Shown in pieces: positions 23,510 to 36,390 of a DNA stretch of 64,000 bases (within the stretch, counting starts at the first letter, position 1; each line of letters begins with the position of its first letter). Below the pieces are notes generated by a model that worked only from the letters and a program-made list of their open reading frames with translations, had not been told where the DNA came from and did not search any database. Origin of the DNA: Scylla paramamosain. Lineage: Eukaryota; Arthropoda; Malacostraca; Decapoda; Portunidae. The stretch lies in the NCBI RefSeq assembly GCF_035594125.1, contig NC_087151.1, positions 17,293,501 through 17,357,500 on the forward strand. Reading direction: 5' to 3'. Made by a program: the position numbers and the translations under genes.

Positions 23510-24040
23510 ACTTTGATCTTAGACTGAGAAACTCTGATCTGAGACTGAGGAACTCTGACTTGAGACTGACTCTAAGCAAAATTCTAAGAATCTTTGTTAA
23601 TACGGTCACAGAGGCACCTCCACCTTGGGTGATCCTAAGGAGGAACTGGAGCAATAAGACAAGATACAGATATGAGGTTGTGATCAGAGAAGTCAAACAG
23701 GAAAGACAGTGACAGCATAAGCAGAAGGATTAGAGGTTAGGAAAAGGTCAAGACTTAGGTGAATCTCCAAGACGGTCAGGAGTATGAGTAGGATGTTGCA
23801 CTGATTACCACAGGTCATGGACGATAGCAAAGTCAAAGGCCAGTTCACTAGGTTAATTAGTGAAGGAAGAGGAAAGCCAAAGCTGGTGGTGAACATTGTC
23901 TCCAAGAATGGAGATCTCTACAAAAGGAGAGAGTCAGTAGCTGTATTAACAAAGATTTCTAGAACTACGCTTAGAGCTTTGCTTAAAGTTGTGTTTTTCT
24001 TCAGATTGGGCTTAGTTAAGTTTGGGATCAGCATAAATCT
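23510..24040. repeat. Palindromic repeat family, copy Pb, carrying a LINE piece
   Basis: Left arm 23510-23608 ends in AAGAATCTTTGTTAATACGG. Right arm 23938-24040 begins TAGCTGTATTAACAAAGATT. They are inverted about a 329-bp family B fragment. The left arm contains three tandem 21-22-bp units (AACTYTGATCTKAGACTGAG-like). Confidence 0.55.
23609..23937 (-). mobile_element. Family B LINE internal endonuclease fragment, B5 (minus)
   Basis: The minus strand encodes part of the endonuclease domain ([20 protein letters not shown], upstream SLINLVNWPLTLLS). Neither 5' end nor poly(A) is present. It is held between the inverted arms of the palindromic repeat. Confidence 0.8.
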
Positions 24041-24564
24041 TTAGCACAAAATTAGTGCAATATGGAATGGTGAGAGTGCGTAACAGTAATATGTTACACT
24101 TCTTAATTTTGTGTTATCAGGGCAATGTTTTTACATTTTCGAGGTAAATAATAAAAAAAAAAATTATCTGAGTTTGTAAGGATATGAGTGCAAGATTTGT
24201 CTTTTTATAAGTAAATTAGATCTTGCACAAGACGTGAGTATTTTGTCATGGTATGTAAACAGTGAGACCCGTGGGGCCAAGGCACTCCCACTCACCAAGT
24301 CCAGTCCCTTCCTGCCCATTTCCTTTAGTATGGAAGAGGTGATGACCCCTTAAGCCAAAAGTGCTAATAGAAGAAACCTGGCTGAACCAATGACAAGACT
24401 TTCCTTCCTTTTCCAAACAGTAAATGATGGAAGAAGGAACCTGAAAGGCTAATCTGGCTCTTCAGTTACTCAGCGATACAAAAAAAAGCAGCAATAGCCT
24501 CTATTACTAAGAAGATAAATGAAACACGGCAACAACAGGACATAGGAAGGGTCAAATTCATCAC
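24041..24564. other. Unassigned sequence
   Basis: No gene, RNA or repeat is recognised. Confidence 0.4.
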
Positions 24565-24925
24565 ATCTGCAAAGTTGCATTTCCCATTGGCTAAATAACA
24601 CTGTTATTATTACTTTGATTACTAGCATCAGTGCATTATCTTTTCCTGGGGCTCTTTAAGGCATCTCTTGCCTAATCTGTCACAAATAACACTCCTGCTG
24701 ATCTAGTTTATATATTTTCAGCAGTTTAGAGTCACTCAGGGCATCAACAACATCCTTATGCAGCATATAATTCTTGAGGTGGCAGTCATGGGCTTCTTGA
24801 TGATTGGTCATCTTAATTCTTAATTTTTGTGCTTAGTTTAGGTATGATTTGGGAACTTGAGCATGAAACTAAACATAACTTCCATGCTAACCACAATCAT
24901 CCTACTTAAGAATATTTGTTAATGC
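24565..24925. repeat. Palindromic repeat family, copy Pc (one arm)
   Basis: Homologous to 20725-21140 over its length (CATTGGCTAAATAACACTGT at the start, AAGAATATTTGTTAATGC at the end). The second arm is missing. The poly(T) start of minus-strand LINE B6 is at the position of the palindrome centre. Confidence 0.6.
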
Positions 24926-27345
24926 TTTTTTTCTTTCTTTTTTTTTTTATGTAAGAGGGCCACTGGCCAAGAGCACAAAAATTAGAATGAAAAAAAAGGC
25001 CCACTTAAATGCCAGCTCCCAGACCAATGCCAAATAGAATGATCAAATAGCAAAGGATAAGTGTCTCAGCACCTCCCTCTTGAAAGAGTTCAGGTCACAG
25101 GAAGGAGGAAATACAAAAGCAGGCAGGGGGCTCCAAAGTTTACCAGAGAAAGGGATGAATGATTGAAAATACTGGTTAAATCTTGCATTAGAGACGTGGA
25201 CAGAATATGGGTGAGAGAAAGAAGAAAGCCTTACATAATGAGGCTACAGGAGAAGGGGAAGCATGCAGTTACCAAGATCAGAAAAGCAGTGAGCCTGAAA
25301 ATAGCAGTAGAAGATAATAAGAGGTGCAACATTGCAGTAATAAGAGAGAGGCTGAAGCCAGTCAAAGGAAAGAGAGATGATAAAATGAAAAGCTTTTGAT
25401 TCCACCCTCTCTAAAAGAGTGGTATGAGTGAAATCCCCCCCCCTGTGAAGCATATTCCATACATGGATAAGGTCCCTGTACAGAGTTAGCAGTTGGGAGT
25501 GGTGAGAAAAACTGATGGAGAAGACAGAATGCCCAACTTCATAGAGGCTGTTTTACGAGTAGCTAGAGATGAGATGTGAAGTTTTCAGTTTAGATTATAA
25601 GTAAAGGACAGACTGAGGATGTTCAGTGTAGAAGAGGAGGCCAGTTGAGTGTTATTGAAGAAGAGGGGAAAGTTATCTGGAAGGTTGTGTTGAGTCGATA
25701 GGTGAAGGAATTGAGTTTTTGAGGCATTAAACAATACTAAATTTGTTCTGCCCCAATCAGAAATTTTAGAGAGATCAGGCATCAGGCATTCTGTGGCTTC
25801 CCTGCGTGAGCTGTTTACTACCTGTAGGGTTGGATGTGTACAAAAAGAAGTGGAAAAGTATAGGTTGGTATCATCAGCATAGGAGTGGATAGGACAAGAA
25901 GTTTGGGTTAGAAGGTCTTTGGTGAATAATAGGAAGAGAGTGGGTGACAGGACAGAACCATGAGGAACACCATTATTAACGTTTTTAATAGACTTGGAGG
26001 GAGAAGAACAGTGACTGTCTACCACAGCAAAAGCAGAACAGTCAGAGAGGAAACATGAGGTGAAGTTACAGAGAGAAGAATAGAAGGTGTAGGAGGGTAG
26101 TTTGGGAATCAAAACTTTGTTTCGGACTCTATCAAAAGCTTTTAATATGTCTAAAGCAACAGCAAAAGTTTCACCAAAATCTCTAAAAGAGGATCACCAA
26201 GACTCAGTAAGGAAAGCCAGAAGCTCACCAGTAGAGAAGCCTTAATGGAACCTATACTGGCAATCAGATATAAGATTGTGAAGTGAAAGATATTTCAGAA
26301 TCTTCCTGTTGATGATAGATTCAAAAACTCTAAACACTGTGAAGTGAGAGATATTTAAGAATCTTCCTGGTGATTATAGATTCAAAACTTTAGAGAGGTA
26401 GGAAATTAAAGCAATAGGACAGTAATTTGAGAAATTAGAGCAGTCACCCTTTTTAAGAACAGGCTGAAGGAAGGCAAATATGGACTCAAGATGTGCTCCA
26501 TTCTGGAAATTAAATAATCAAATATTTTTTTATGGTCAGAGAGGTTAGCTGAGGGGTATATGGCACAGATAAATTTACTTTGAGAGTGATTCTGTAATTG
26601 TGGCCAGATGGTGGGAAATTCAGAAGACCGAAGAGGCTGGGCATGAGCAAGTTAAGTCACTTCATACATAGACACAACATCCAGCTTTGGATTGAAGATG
26701 AGTAAAGAAAAAGTAGGAGATAACAGAGAAGGGGCTACCGTCAGTCACCAATTACACCTGCATTTTGGTGAGGAAAAAAAGATGAGGTTTAGTAGAGAAG
26801 AGATGGTATTCCACAGATTGAAAATGAGTTCAAAGGCTGTGAATGTTCCAGAAATTAATGAAGAAAAAGTTAAGAGGGGTTTCAAGACACTTAGAGTCGA
26901 TACCAGAAGAAGAGCTGTCAGTTTAATGTAGGAGAGGTGGTGTTCCACATATTGAAAATGAGATAAAAAACTGCAAATGTTGTAGAAGTTAAGGAAGAAA
27001 AAGTAGAGGAGGGGGAAAGGGTCTCAAGACACTTAGGGTAGATACCAGAAGAGCTGTTCAACCTGGTCCCCTCCCCAGATGGGCACTCCAAGGCTGGTTT
27101 AGGAGTTGCCATATTAAATTCAAAATTTTGAGTGAGTTGCATGAAGGAAAAGAGTTGTCTTTATAGGGCAAGCTATGACTGCCCCCATTTGTTGTGAGAC
27201 ACAAAGAGAAATGTTCTCTGAGGTCACAGCATGGTCATTGATTAGTTCACAGAAACCCCCTGATCCAGTCTTGAGACTGGTCCAGTGCTTGAGACTTCAC
27301 TGGGAGTAATTATTGTTTTGGCAAGTATCTACTGTCTCATCCTAG
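24926..27345 (-). mobile_element. Family B LINE, copy B6 (minus), 5' end present
   Basis: Poly(T) at 24926-24947 marks the 3' end on the minus strand. The RT frame is at 26112-25585, and endonuclease and 5' UTR sequence extend to about 27345, where the family's 5' end motif (in reverse, GGGAGTAATTATTGTTTTGG) is found. It is about 0.9 kb shorter than the full copy because of internal deletions, notably within the endonuclease region around 26540-27100. Multiple frame breaks. Confidence 0.85.
25585..26112 (-). pseudogene. B6 reverse transcriptase palm fragment
   Basis: A 175-codon frame starts after motif A (PKLPSYTFYSSLCNFTSCFL), contains motif B as [20 protein letters not shown] (Gln of PQG changed to His) and motif C as [16 protein letters not shown], and ends LSFTYNLN. 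Upstream motif A is out of frame. The Q-to-H change in motif B plus the frame breaks argue against activity. Confidence 0.82.
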
Positions 27346-29712
<2,367 letters not shown>

Positions 29713-29805
29713 TTGGAGAATTTGAGTATTCAGGATTACATTGGCAAGGCTCAGAACATAGCCACACTCCACCACCAGATTACAGAATGTGACTCCATAC
29801 TTGAG
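29713..29805 (+). CDS. VPS52: VPS52 internal exon (host gene)
   Basis: A 93-bp exon in phase 0 encoding 31 residues: LENLSIQDYIGKAQNIATLH followed by HQITECDSILE. It aligns with the conserved N-terminal helix of VPS52 proteins (animal VPS52 has S-[IV]-[RQ]-DYI-x5-NIA-x-LH-x-QI-x-CD-x-x-LE). The VPS52 subunit belongs to the GARP and EARP tethering complexes, which act in endosome-to-Golgi retrograde transport and recycling. Splice signals frame it: a pyrimidine tract ending TTTCTTTCAG before 29713, and GTACCA at 29806. No stop interrupts it. I found no neighbouring exon in the window, so flanking introns are long, or the nearest exons were missed. An isolated fragment is possible, but the paired splice sites argue for a real exon. 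Confidence 0.85.
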
Positions 29806-30208
<403 letters not shown>

Positions 30209-30352
30209 AACAGTATACACACTGAATTACCATTCATACAAACACACACACTAGGCTTAATACAACTAGGTAAATACAACTAAGTAAATACACATACACA
30301 CACACACACACACACAAGCTTAAGACAGAGTATTGGAAGATACCATAACGTT

Positions 30353-31096
30353 GTGGTGATTTATGTTCCCCCCTATTCCAACTCTTGGAGAGAGGATGAA
30401 TATAAGAAAATGCTTGAGGACACAAGGACATGTTTGGCAGAGCTGCTTGAGGAAAATGATGATATACTCCTGATGGGGGACTTTAACTGTAAAGAGATAT
30501 CTTGGGAGAACTGGACCACAGAAGGCAGTGAGTCATCATGGGGGAACAAGCTACTAGACCTGGCTATTGAAAATTTCCTGACTCATTGGGTTACAAATGA
30601 CACAAGATTTTGGGGAAATGAAGCATCTTCAAGTCTCGATCTAATCTTCACCAAGGAACAAGAAATAGTAGAAGACCTTAAATACATAAACCCAATAGGA
30701 AAAAGTGATCATGTTCTGATTCAGTTCACAGTTATGGATCATAAGCTCAGTATAAGGAAAGAGGACCACAGAAGAGAATTGCTAAACTACATCAAGACTA
30801 ACTTTGGACAACTTTGGAAGTATTTCAGTGAAGTGAATTGGAACATAGTTATTCAAAAGGAAGACAGAGAGGAAAAGTGGACAGCTTTCCTGAACATTTA
30901 TAGTAAGGGAGTAGAGAAATGGGTACCCAAAAGATCAACAGAGAACCTTTTCAAAAAGGATTGGTACAATAGGAGATGTGCAACAGCTAGATTGGAGAGA
31001 GAAAAAGTATGGAACAAGTGGAAGAAAAACAAGAGACTGGACCTGTGGAACAATTATATAAAGAAGAGGAAGAAATATGTCAAAACTCAGAGATGA
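30353..31096 (+). pseudogene. A5 endonuclease and linker
   Basis: A 247-codon open frame covering the second half of the endonuclease. Motifs are VIYVPPYSNSWREDEYKKML, ILLMGDFNCKEISWENW (metal-binding GDFN), SSLDLIFTKEQEIVEDLKYI and GKSDHVLIQF (catalytic SDH). The linker to RT follows (KKDWYNRRCATARLEREKVW). The N-terminal strand with the first Asn and the Glu is missing because of the 5' truncation. The next part of ORF2 continues in another frame at 31077. Confidence 0.85.
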
Positions 31097-31373
31097 GCAG
31101 AAAAATTTTGAAAGGAACGTTGTGGAGAAATGTAAAGACCAACCAAAATTATTTTATAAATTCATTAATGGAAAATTAAAGAGTAAAGATGAAATAAGTA
31201 CGGTAAAAGCTGGAGAAGAGACAGTGGATGACCCAGAAGAGGTAGCTGAAGTGTTTAACAGATACTTCCACTCTGTGTTTACTAAGGAAAATTATTTCAG
31301 AGGTGAGAGGACAGCGTTAGAAAAAGGGACCAACCTAAAGGAGATGAAAACATCAGTATAAAAAGTAAAGAAT

Positions 31374-32246
31374 ATGCTGGAAGACCTGGATGTAAGGAAA
31401 GCAATGGGTCCTGATGGTGTCTTGAGTTGGATTTTAAAAGAGTGTAGCTCACAATTAGTCTCATCATTGCACAATATAATTAGCACTACCCTGGCAAAAG
31501 GTAGAGTACCCATAGACTGGAAACGGGCGGATATTACCCCAATCCACAAGAACAGAAGTAAAGAAGATCCATTAAATTATAGACCTGTGTCACTCACAAG
31601 TGTGGTGGTGAAGATTTGTGAAAAGATTATCAAGAACAGATGGTGAAATACCTAGAAGACAATAAGGTGATAACAGAGAAACAGTTTGGTTTCAGAAAAG
31701 GAAGATCTTGTGTAACGAATTTGATATGTTTCTACTCAAGAGTAATAGATAAAGTGCAAGAGAGAGATGGATGGGCCGACTGCATATACTTAGATTTGAG
31801 AAGAGCATTCAATAAAGTTCCACACAGAAGACTAATATGGAAATTGGAAAAGATTGGAGGACTCGGTGGATCACTGTTAAAGTGGATGACTGACTTTTTT
31901 GACAAACAGAGAAATGAGGACAGTAATTAAAGGCAGCAGGTCGAACTGGAGAATGGTAATAAGTGGAGTCTCACAAGGTTCGGTACTTGCACCTATTATG
32001 TTCGCAATTTATGTTAATGATATGACAGAAGGTGTAGAAAGTTACATGAACCTTTTCGCTGATGATGCTAAGATTATGAGGAAAGTAACAAATGAAGAGG
32101 ATTGCAATGCTTTAAATCAGGACTTAATTAAGATTAATGAATGGTCATTGCGGTGGAATATGGAGTTTAATGCTAAAAAATGTAGTGTGATGAGTGTTTG
32201 GAAAAAGTGCGAAAAGACCAGTTGGCAACTATTACTTAGGGAATGA
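31374..32246 (+). pseudogene. A5 reverse transcriptase
   Basis: RT pieces in order: VRKAMGPDGVLSWILKECSS (31374-31646), NYRPVSLTSVVVKICEKIIK, then frame change to EKQFGFRKGRSCVTNLICFY and motif A YLDLRRAFNKVPHRRLIWKL (31640-31930). Another change gives motif B VISGVSQGSVLAPIMFAIYV and motif C NLFADDAKIMRKV (31899-32246). All three motifs are intact but lie in alternating frames. This is the best RT of family A here. The stop at 31359 precedes it. Confidence 0.87.
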
Positions 32247-32415
32247 GGAAATCTCTATAAGATCAGAAGAAAAAGACCTAGGAGTAATTATTACTGATAA
32301 TTTATCATTTGGGAAGCACATAAACAAAATTATAGGAGAAATATATTTTGCTGAGAAACATCAAGATAGCATTCTCCTATATTAATGAAGATATGATAAA
32401 AAACTGATAACAACG

Positions 32416-32844
32416 ATGATACGTCCGAGATTGGAGTACGCAGCATTAGTGTGGTTGCCAAGTTTTAAAAAGGATACAAGAAAATTAAAAAGAATCCAGA
32501 GAGCTGCAACTAAAATCCCTGCAAGCTTAAGAGAGTATAGTTATGAGGAAAGGTTGAAGAGATTGAACCTGACTACACTAGAAAAAAGGAGGGAAAGAGG
32601 TGATTTGATTGCAATATATAGAATATTGGAAGGAATGGAAAAGTTGGACAGAGAAGACCTCTTGATACCTGATACGAGAGACACAAGAGGACATGGAAGG
32701 AGATTGAGAAGGAGTGTTTGCAGAAGAGACATCAAGAAACATAGCTTCCCCCACAGAAGTATAACAGTGTGGAATGAACTTAAGGATGAGACTGTGTGTG
32801 CGAAGACAATTCATAAATTTAAAGAAAATCTAGATAAAACTTGA
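32416..32844 (+). pseudogene. A5 ORF2 C-terminal domain
   Basis: 142 codons: IRPRLEYAALVWLPSFKKDT, IQRAATKIPASLREYSYEER, LEKRRERGDLIAIYRILEGM and CRRDIKKHSFPHRSITVWNE. This block is conserved in all family A copies and ends 50 bp before the tail. Confidence 0.85.
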
Positions 32845-32931
32845 TGTGGAGATGGGACAGCATGAGCCTAGTGTGGCTCTTGTCCTGTATTTCACAACTA
32901 GGTAAATACACACACACACACACACACACAC

Positions 32932-33686
32932 ATACATACACACAAGTACACATAAATGAGTTTGTATGCACATGCCAACACAGAAAACAGACTTGTTTAC
33001 ACCAGCTGATAGCAGACAATATCAAGTATTCACTACATACTGAAGGATAAAACGTACATTGTAGACAAAAATCAGATGGGAGCCATGTGATAGTAGCTGT
33101 GCTGTCTCCAATAACAGAGGAAGATATTAACTGGATAATAAGAGAACTTGAACCAATGTGGCTAAGGGTGGAGTGAGATCAGGCAGCAAGTTTTGCACTA
33201 CTCTTGATAGCAGGTGCTCTGCCAACTGGCCAAATTCTGTCTCTTTCCAATTTCTGAACACTCGAGAAAGACCATACCTGCTGCAAATAAGCTCATAAGA
33301 CATGAAATTATCAAGAATATCCAGATCACAGACAGGGAACTCAAACAAGGGACACAAGGTGGAGTTTGGAAAGCATAAGATGTCATGAACAGCAAGAACT
33401 GCTTGCTGCTTTACACAGACCTGAATGCTCCAATATTTCCTTCCAAACAATGCATGCTTGATGTAAGGCGAGAATTTGCATCTTTCCTCTCATGTCATCT
33501 TTCCTGAATGTTAAAGTAAGAAGAGGCAGGCTATATGTGACAGCATGGAATTGACCTGAGGTGGGTGTGGATAAGGGGAACCCAGGACTAATCCCCTTTC
33601 CAACATCTGGGAAGGCACCTGACCTTGAAACCAGTGACAAAGTATAGCCTGATGCCTAAGAGACTTGGCAGTGTATGATAACACCA
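32932..33686. other. Unassigned sequence
   Basis: A minus-strand open frame of 107 codons at 33450-33127 (FGRKYWSIQVCVKQQAVLAV) has no recognised domain and no splice or repeat context. I do not call a gene. Confidence 0.35.
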
Positions 33687-35386
33687 TGTAACAAAATTTT
33701 TACTTTTTTTGTCTTTGGTCAATAAATGTTATTTTCTAATTGCTTTTATCTAGAAATCAGAGAAAATTACAGTTATTCCCTTTAAACTTTGTTTTTTTTC
33801 TGATCTAGATAGCGACATTTTAAAACTAGCCTGCTATCATATATCCAGACCTTATGTCATCCAATGTGCCAGTGCCACACTGCTCTGAGCTCCCTGTGCC
33901 CACTCCTCCAAAGAAGGAGCAGCAGTTTTTAGAAAAATAAAATAGTTCAGAAGAAGATGAAGTCATTGATCCAGATCTCAGAGGTGCAGCTGAAGATAGA
34001 AACCCTTACTACCCCAACCAAGATAATGTCAATGACCTGATCAGAGATCTTGGTCTTACAAAGTCCAATGGCGAGCTGTTGACATCAAGACTCAAGCAGT
34101 GGAATTTGTTAAATGAAAGTGTGAAAATATCAGGTCAGAGAAAGCATCACTACCATTTTCAAGCTTTTTTATTCATCAAGATGAGCTCTGTTTTTTGCCA
34201 CAATGTAACCAGTCTGTTTAAGACAATTGGAATCACCTGTAACCACAACAAGTGGTGGCTTTTCTTCAACAGCTCATGCAAGCTCCTCAAAGCAATGCTG
34301 CCTCATAACGGGAACATGTATCCATCTCTTCCCCTCGCTCACTCTGTCCAGCTCAAAGAGAAATACAGTAGTGTCAAGATCTTGCTAGATGCCTTGAAAT
34401 ATAAAGAGTATGGTTGGGAGGTTATTGGAGACTTCAAAATGATGGCCTTCTTGATGGATCTCCAAGGCAGCTTTACCAAGTTTCCTTGTTATCTTTGCCT
34501 TTGGGACAGCAGAAACACTGTGGCACACTACCACAAGAGGGACTGACCACAGCAACTGAGCTTAGTGTTGGGAAGAACAGTGTCAAATGGGAGTCATCGT
34601 TGAACCCCAGAAAGGTACTGTTTCTTCCACTGCACTTAAAATAGGGCCTTATGAAACAATTTGTCAGAATTCTAGATAAGGAGACTGCAGCTTTCAAGTA
34701 TCTCTAAGATTTCTTCCCTAAGCTGTCTGTGGCAAAAGTGGATGCTGGTGTCTTCATTGGTCCACAAATAATGAAGATCATGGAGTGCAAGGAGTTCCCC
34801 AAGAAGCTCACTAGGACAGAGAAAGCAGCGTGGAACAGCTTTGTCGCAGTGGAGTTGTGTTGAGACCTTGGTGAGAAACTATAGCAAGATGGGTTGCAGG
34901 ATATCCCTCAGAAACCATACCCTTGACACTCATCTTGATAAATTTAAGGAGAACATGGGGGTGTACTCCGAAGAACAAAGTGAGTGCTTCCACCATGATG
35001 TATTGGACTTCAAATGCTGCTACCAAGGATCTTATAATGACAACATGATGGGAGACTATATTTGGGGTCTGATTTGTGAAAGTAATTTACATACAGTATG
35101 ATACTAAATTGTGGAAAACTACTAATTTCTAATGTTTTATTGTCTCACATGTGTGATCCTAGAATAAACAAATGCTGCTTTTGTATCATATGTCGTTTTG
35201 TTTCTACATTGTGCAAATTAGAGTTCAAATTCGCCGCTTTCTCCCAACAGGAATAGATAAATTTCATAAATATTATTGTGGCCATAAAAGCAAAATTAGA
35301 AATAAATATCAGTGTTTTTCCTTGTTTTCTAGGCATAAGCAAATAGAAAATAACAGTTGTTACCCAAGGACAAAAATTGTGTTACA
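33687..35386 (+). mobile_element. Unclassified DNA transposon with about 75-bp TIRs, 1.70 kb
   Basis: The left end begins TGTAACAAAATTTTT and the right end, reversed, begins TGTAACACAATTTTT. Homology between the two ends continues for about 75 bp (GTTATTTTCTAATTGCTT against GTTATTTTCTATTTGCTT, then TAGAAA) with one 9-base insertion in the left arm. Between them lies a degenerate protein-coding gene (about 33860-35104). I see no clear target-site duplication. The protein does not match a DDE superfamily that I recognise, so the class is left open. Confidence 0.72.
33860..35104 (+). pseudogene. Protein of the unclassified TIR element, degenerate
   Basis: Best frames are 34079-34546 (155 codons) and 34841-35101. 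An upstream frame reads PVPHCSELPVPTPPKKEQQF, then an acidic part EEDEVIDPDLRGAAEDRNPY and NDLIRDLGLTKSNGELLTSR. The core has WEVIGDFKMMAFLMDLQGSF, then TKFPCYLCLWDSRNTVAHYH. Here GDFKM and CYLCLWDSR hold the obvious conserved Asp and Cys residues. The C-terminal part reads LDTHLDKFKENMGVYSEEQS, then DYIWGLICES. Stops and frameshifts separate the blocks (34547-34840 is out of frame). I recall similar repeated proteins in arthropods but cannot name the family, and a transposase role is an inference from the TIRs. Confidence 0.6.
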
Positions 35387-36390
35387 ATTGTAATCACTGG
35401 GAAGTTATGATATGATGATGGATGTGTACATTTATTACAGACACTTATCAAGGGTCTGTAAGATCAGATACCCTATGGGTATCTGATCTTGCAACTGTTA
35501 TGTGCAGCGAAATAGTGAACAGGGATAACAATAATAAGAAATAGAGAACTGAACAGAAAAAGACAAAGAAGGAAGAGGCAGAGAGAGTGAGAAGAGAGAC
35601 AAGCCACATGTGTTGAGTCAAGATGCACCTGAGTTATAGTAACTTTGTACAAAATTTAAAGTTGATCTTCCCCATTTGATTTCCCCCACCCCCATTCCTT
35701 CTTGAAAGTTGAAATTGTATATAGCAGAAGAGTTGCTCTTTCCCATAATATATTTAGTTTTCACCCAGCCTTCCAAATAGCTCCACAATAATTTTTTAAA
35801 CTTAAGTGTGAGAGAGCAACATGTGAGTGGAGCGGAGGTGAGCAGGACAAAATTCACCCCCCAGTTCCTCCTCCCTTTTTCTTCCCTCCCTCCCAGCCCG
35901 TGACTTATGTGTGCATTGGGGGTAGGGAGGGGCGACTTTAAAGGCTTTTCTCATCAGCTTAGTCAATAGCAGACTGGTTACCATAGAGGGTAGACATGGT
36001 GTAGAGAGAGGCATACTAATATGTGGATAGAGAGGGTATATTATTACGTAACACCTAAGGGTGGGATTACTGAGTGACGCCTTAACATTATTGTGTACTA
36101 TCTAGGCCCTATGGAAGACCAGGATCTGGGCGGATCCAGATATTGTTTGAAGGATGTAATTGGCCACATTCTGCTACTCCTATTCGTATTCAGCTGGGAT
36201 CTCATGCATAAATTTTTCATGTGTCTAGACGTCTATTGTGTCTTTGTGCAGAGTACTTACAGGAACAGGCTCCTATCCTCTCCCCCTTTCTGCCTAAGTG
36301 CAGTGTCTTACTGTAGGTCTAGTGTGTGTCTGAGTGTCATGACTATTGTGTCATAATTTTGTTAAATGCTACTGGTCTCTGTTGCCCACA
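35387..36390. other. Unassigned; hairpin and similarity to 45.1-46.2 kb
   Basis: A perfect 14-bp stem with TAT loop is at 35460-35490 (AAGATCAGATACCC). Blocks such as AGAAGAGTTGCTCTT (about 35720) and TTGTTAAATGCTACTG (about 36360) recur at about 45280 and 45820, suggesting two old copies of one repeat. No gene is recognised. Confidence 0.4.

Larger units (their letters stand above)
30251..32931 (+). mobile_element. Family A LINE, copy A5, most complete ORF2
   Basis: Bases 30251-30316 are a separate family A tail (two 14-bp units, AACTAGGTAAATAC and AACTAAGTAAATAC, then (CA)n). From about 30317 a new 5'-truncated copy starts inside the endonuclease and runs to its own tail at about 32897-32931, ACAACTAGGTAAATAC followed by (CA)n. 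ORF2 is distributed over frames with four shifts (near 31090, 31640, 31910, 32200) and one stop (TAA at 31359). It inserted into or next to the CA tail of an earlier copy. Confidence 0.88.

Noticed and set aside
33127..33450. 107-codon minus-strand frame as a host gene
   Set aside because: No recognised domain, no splice context, and no second copy to compare. Left as unassigned.
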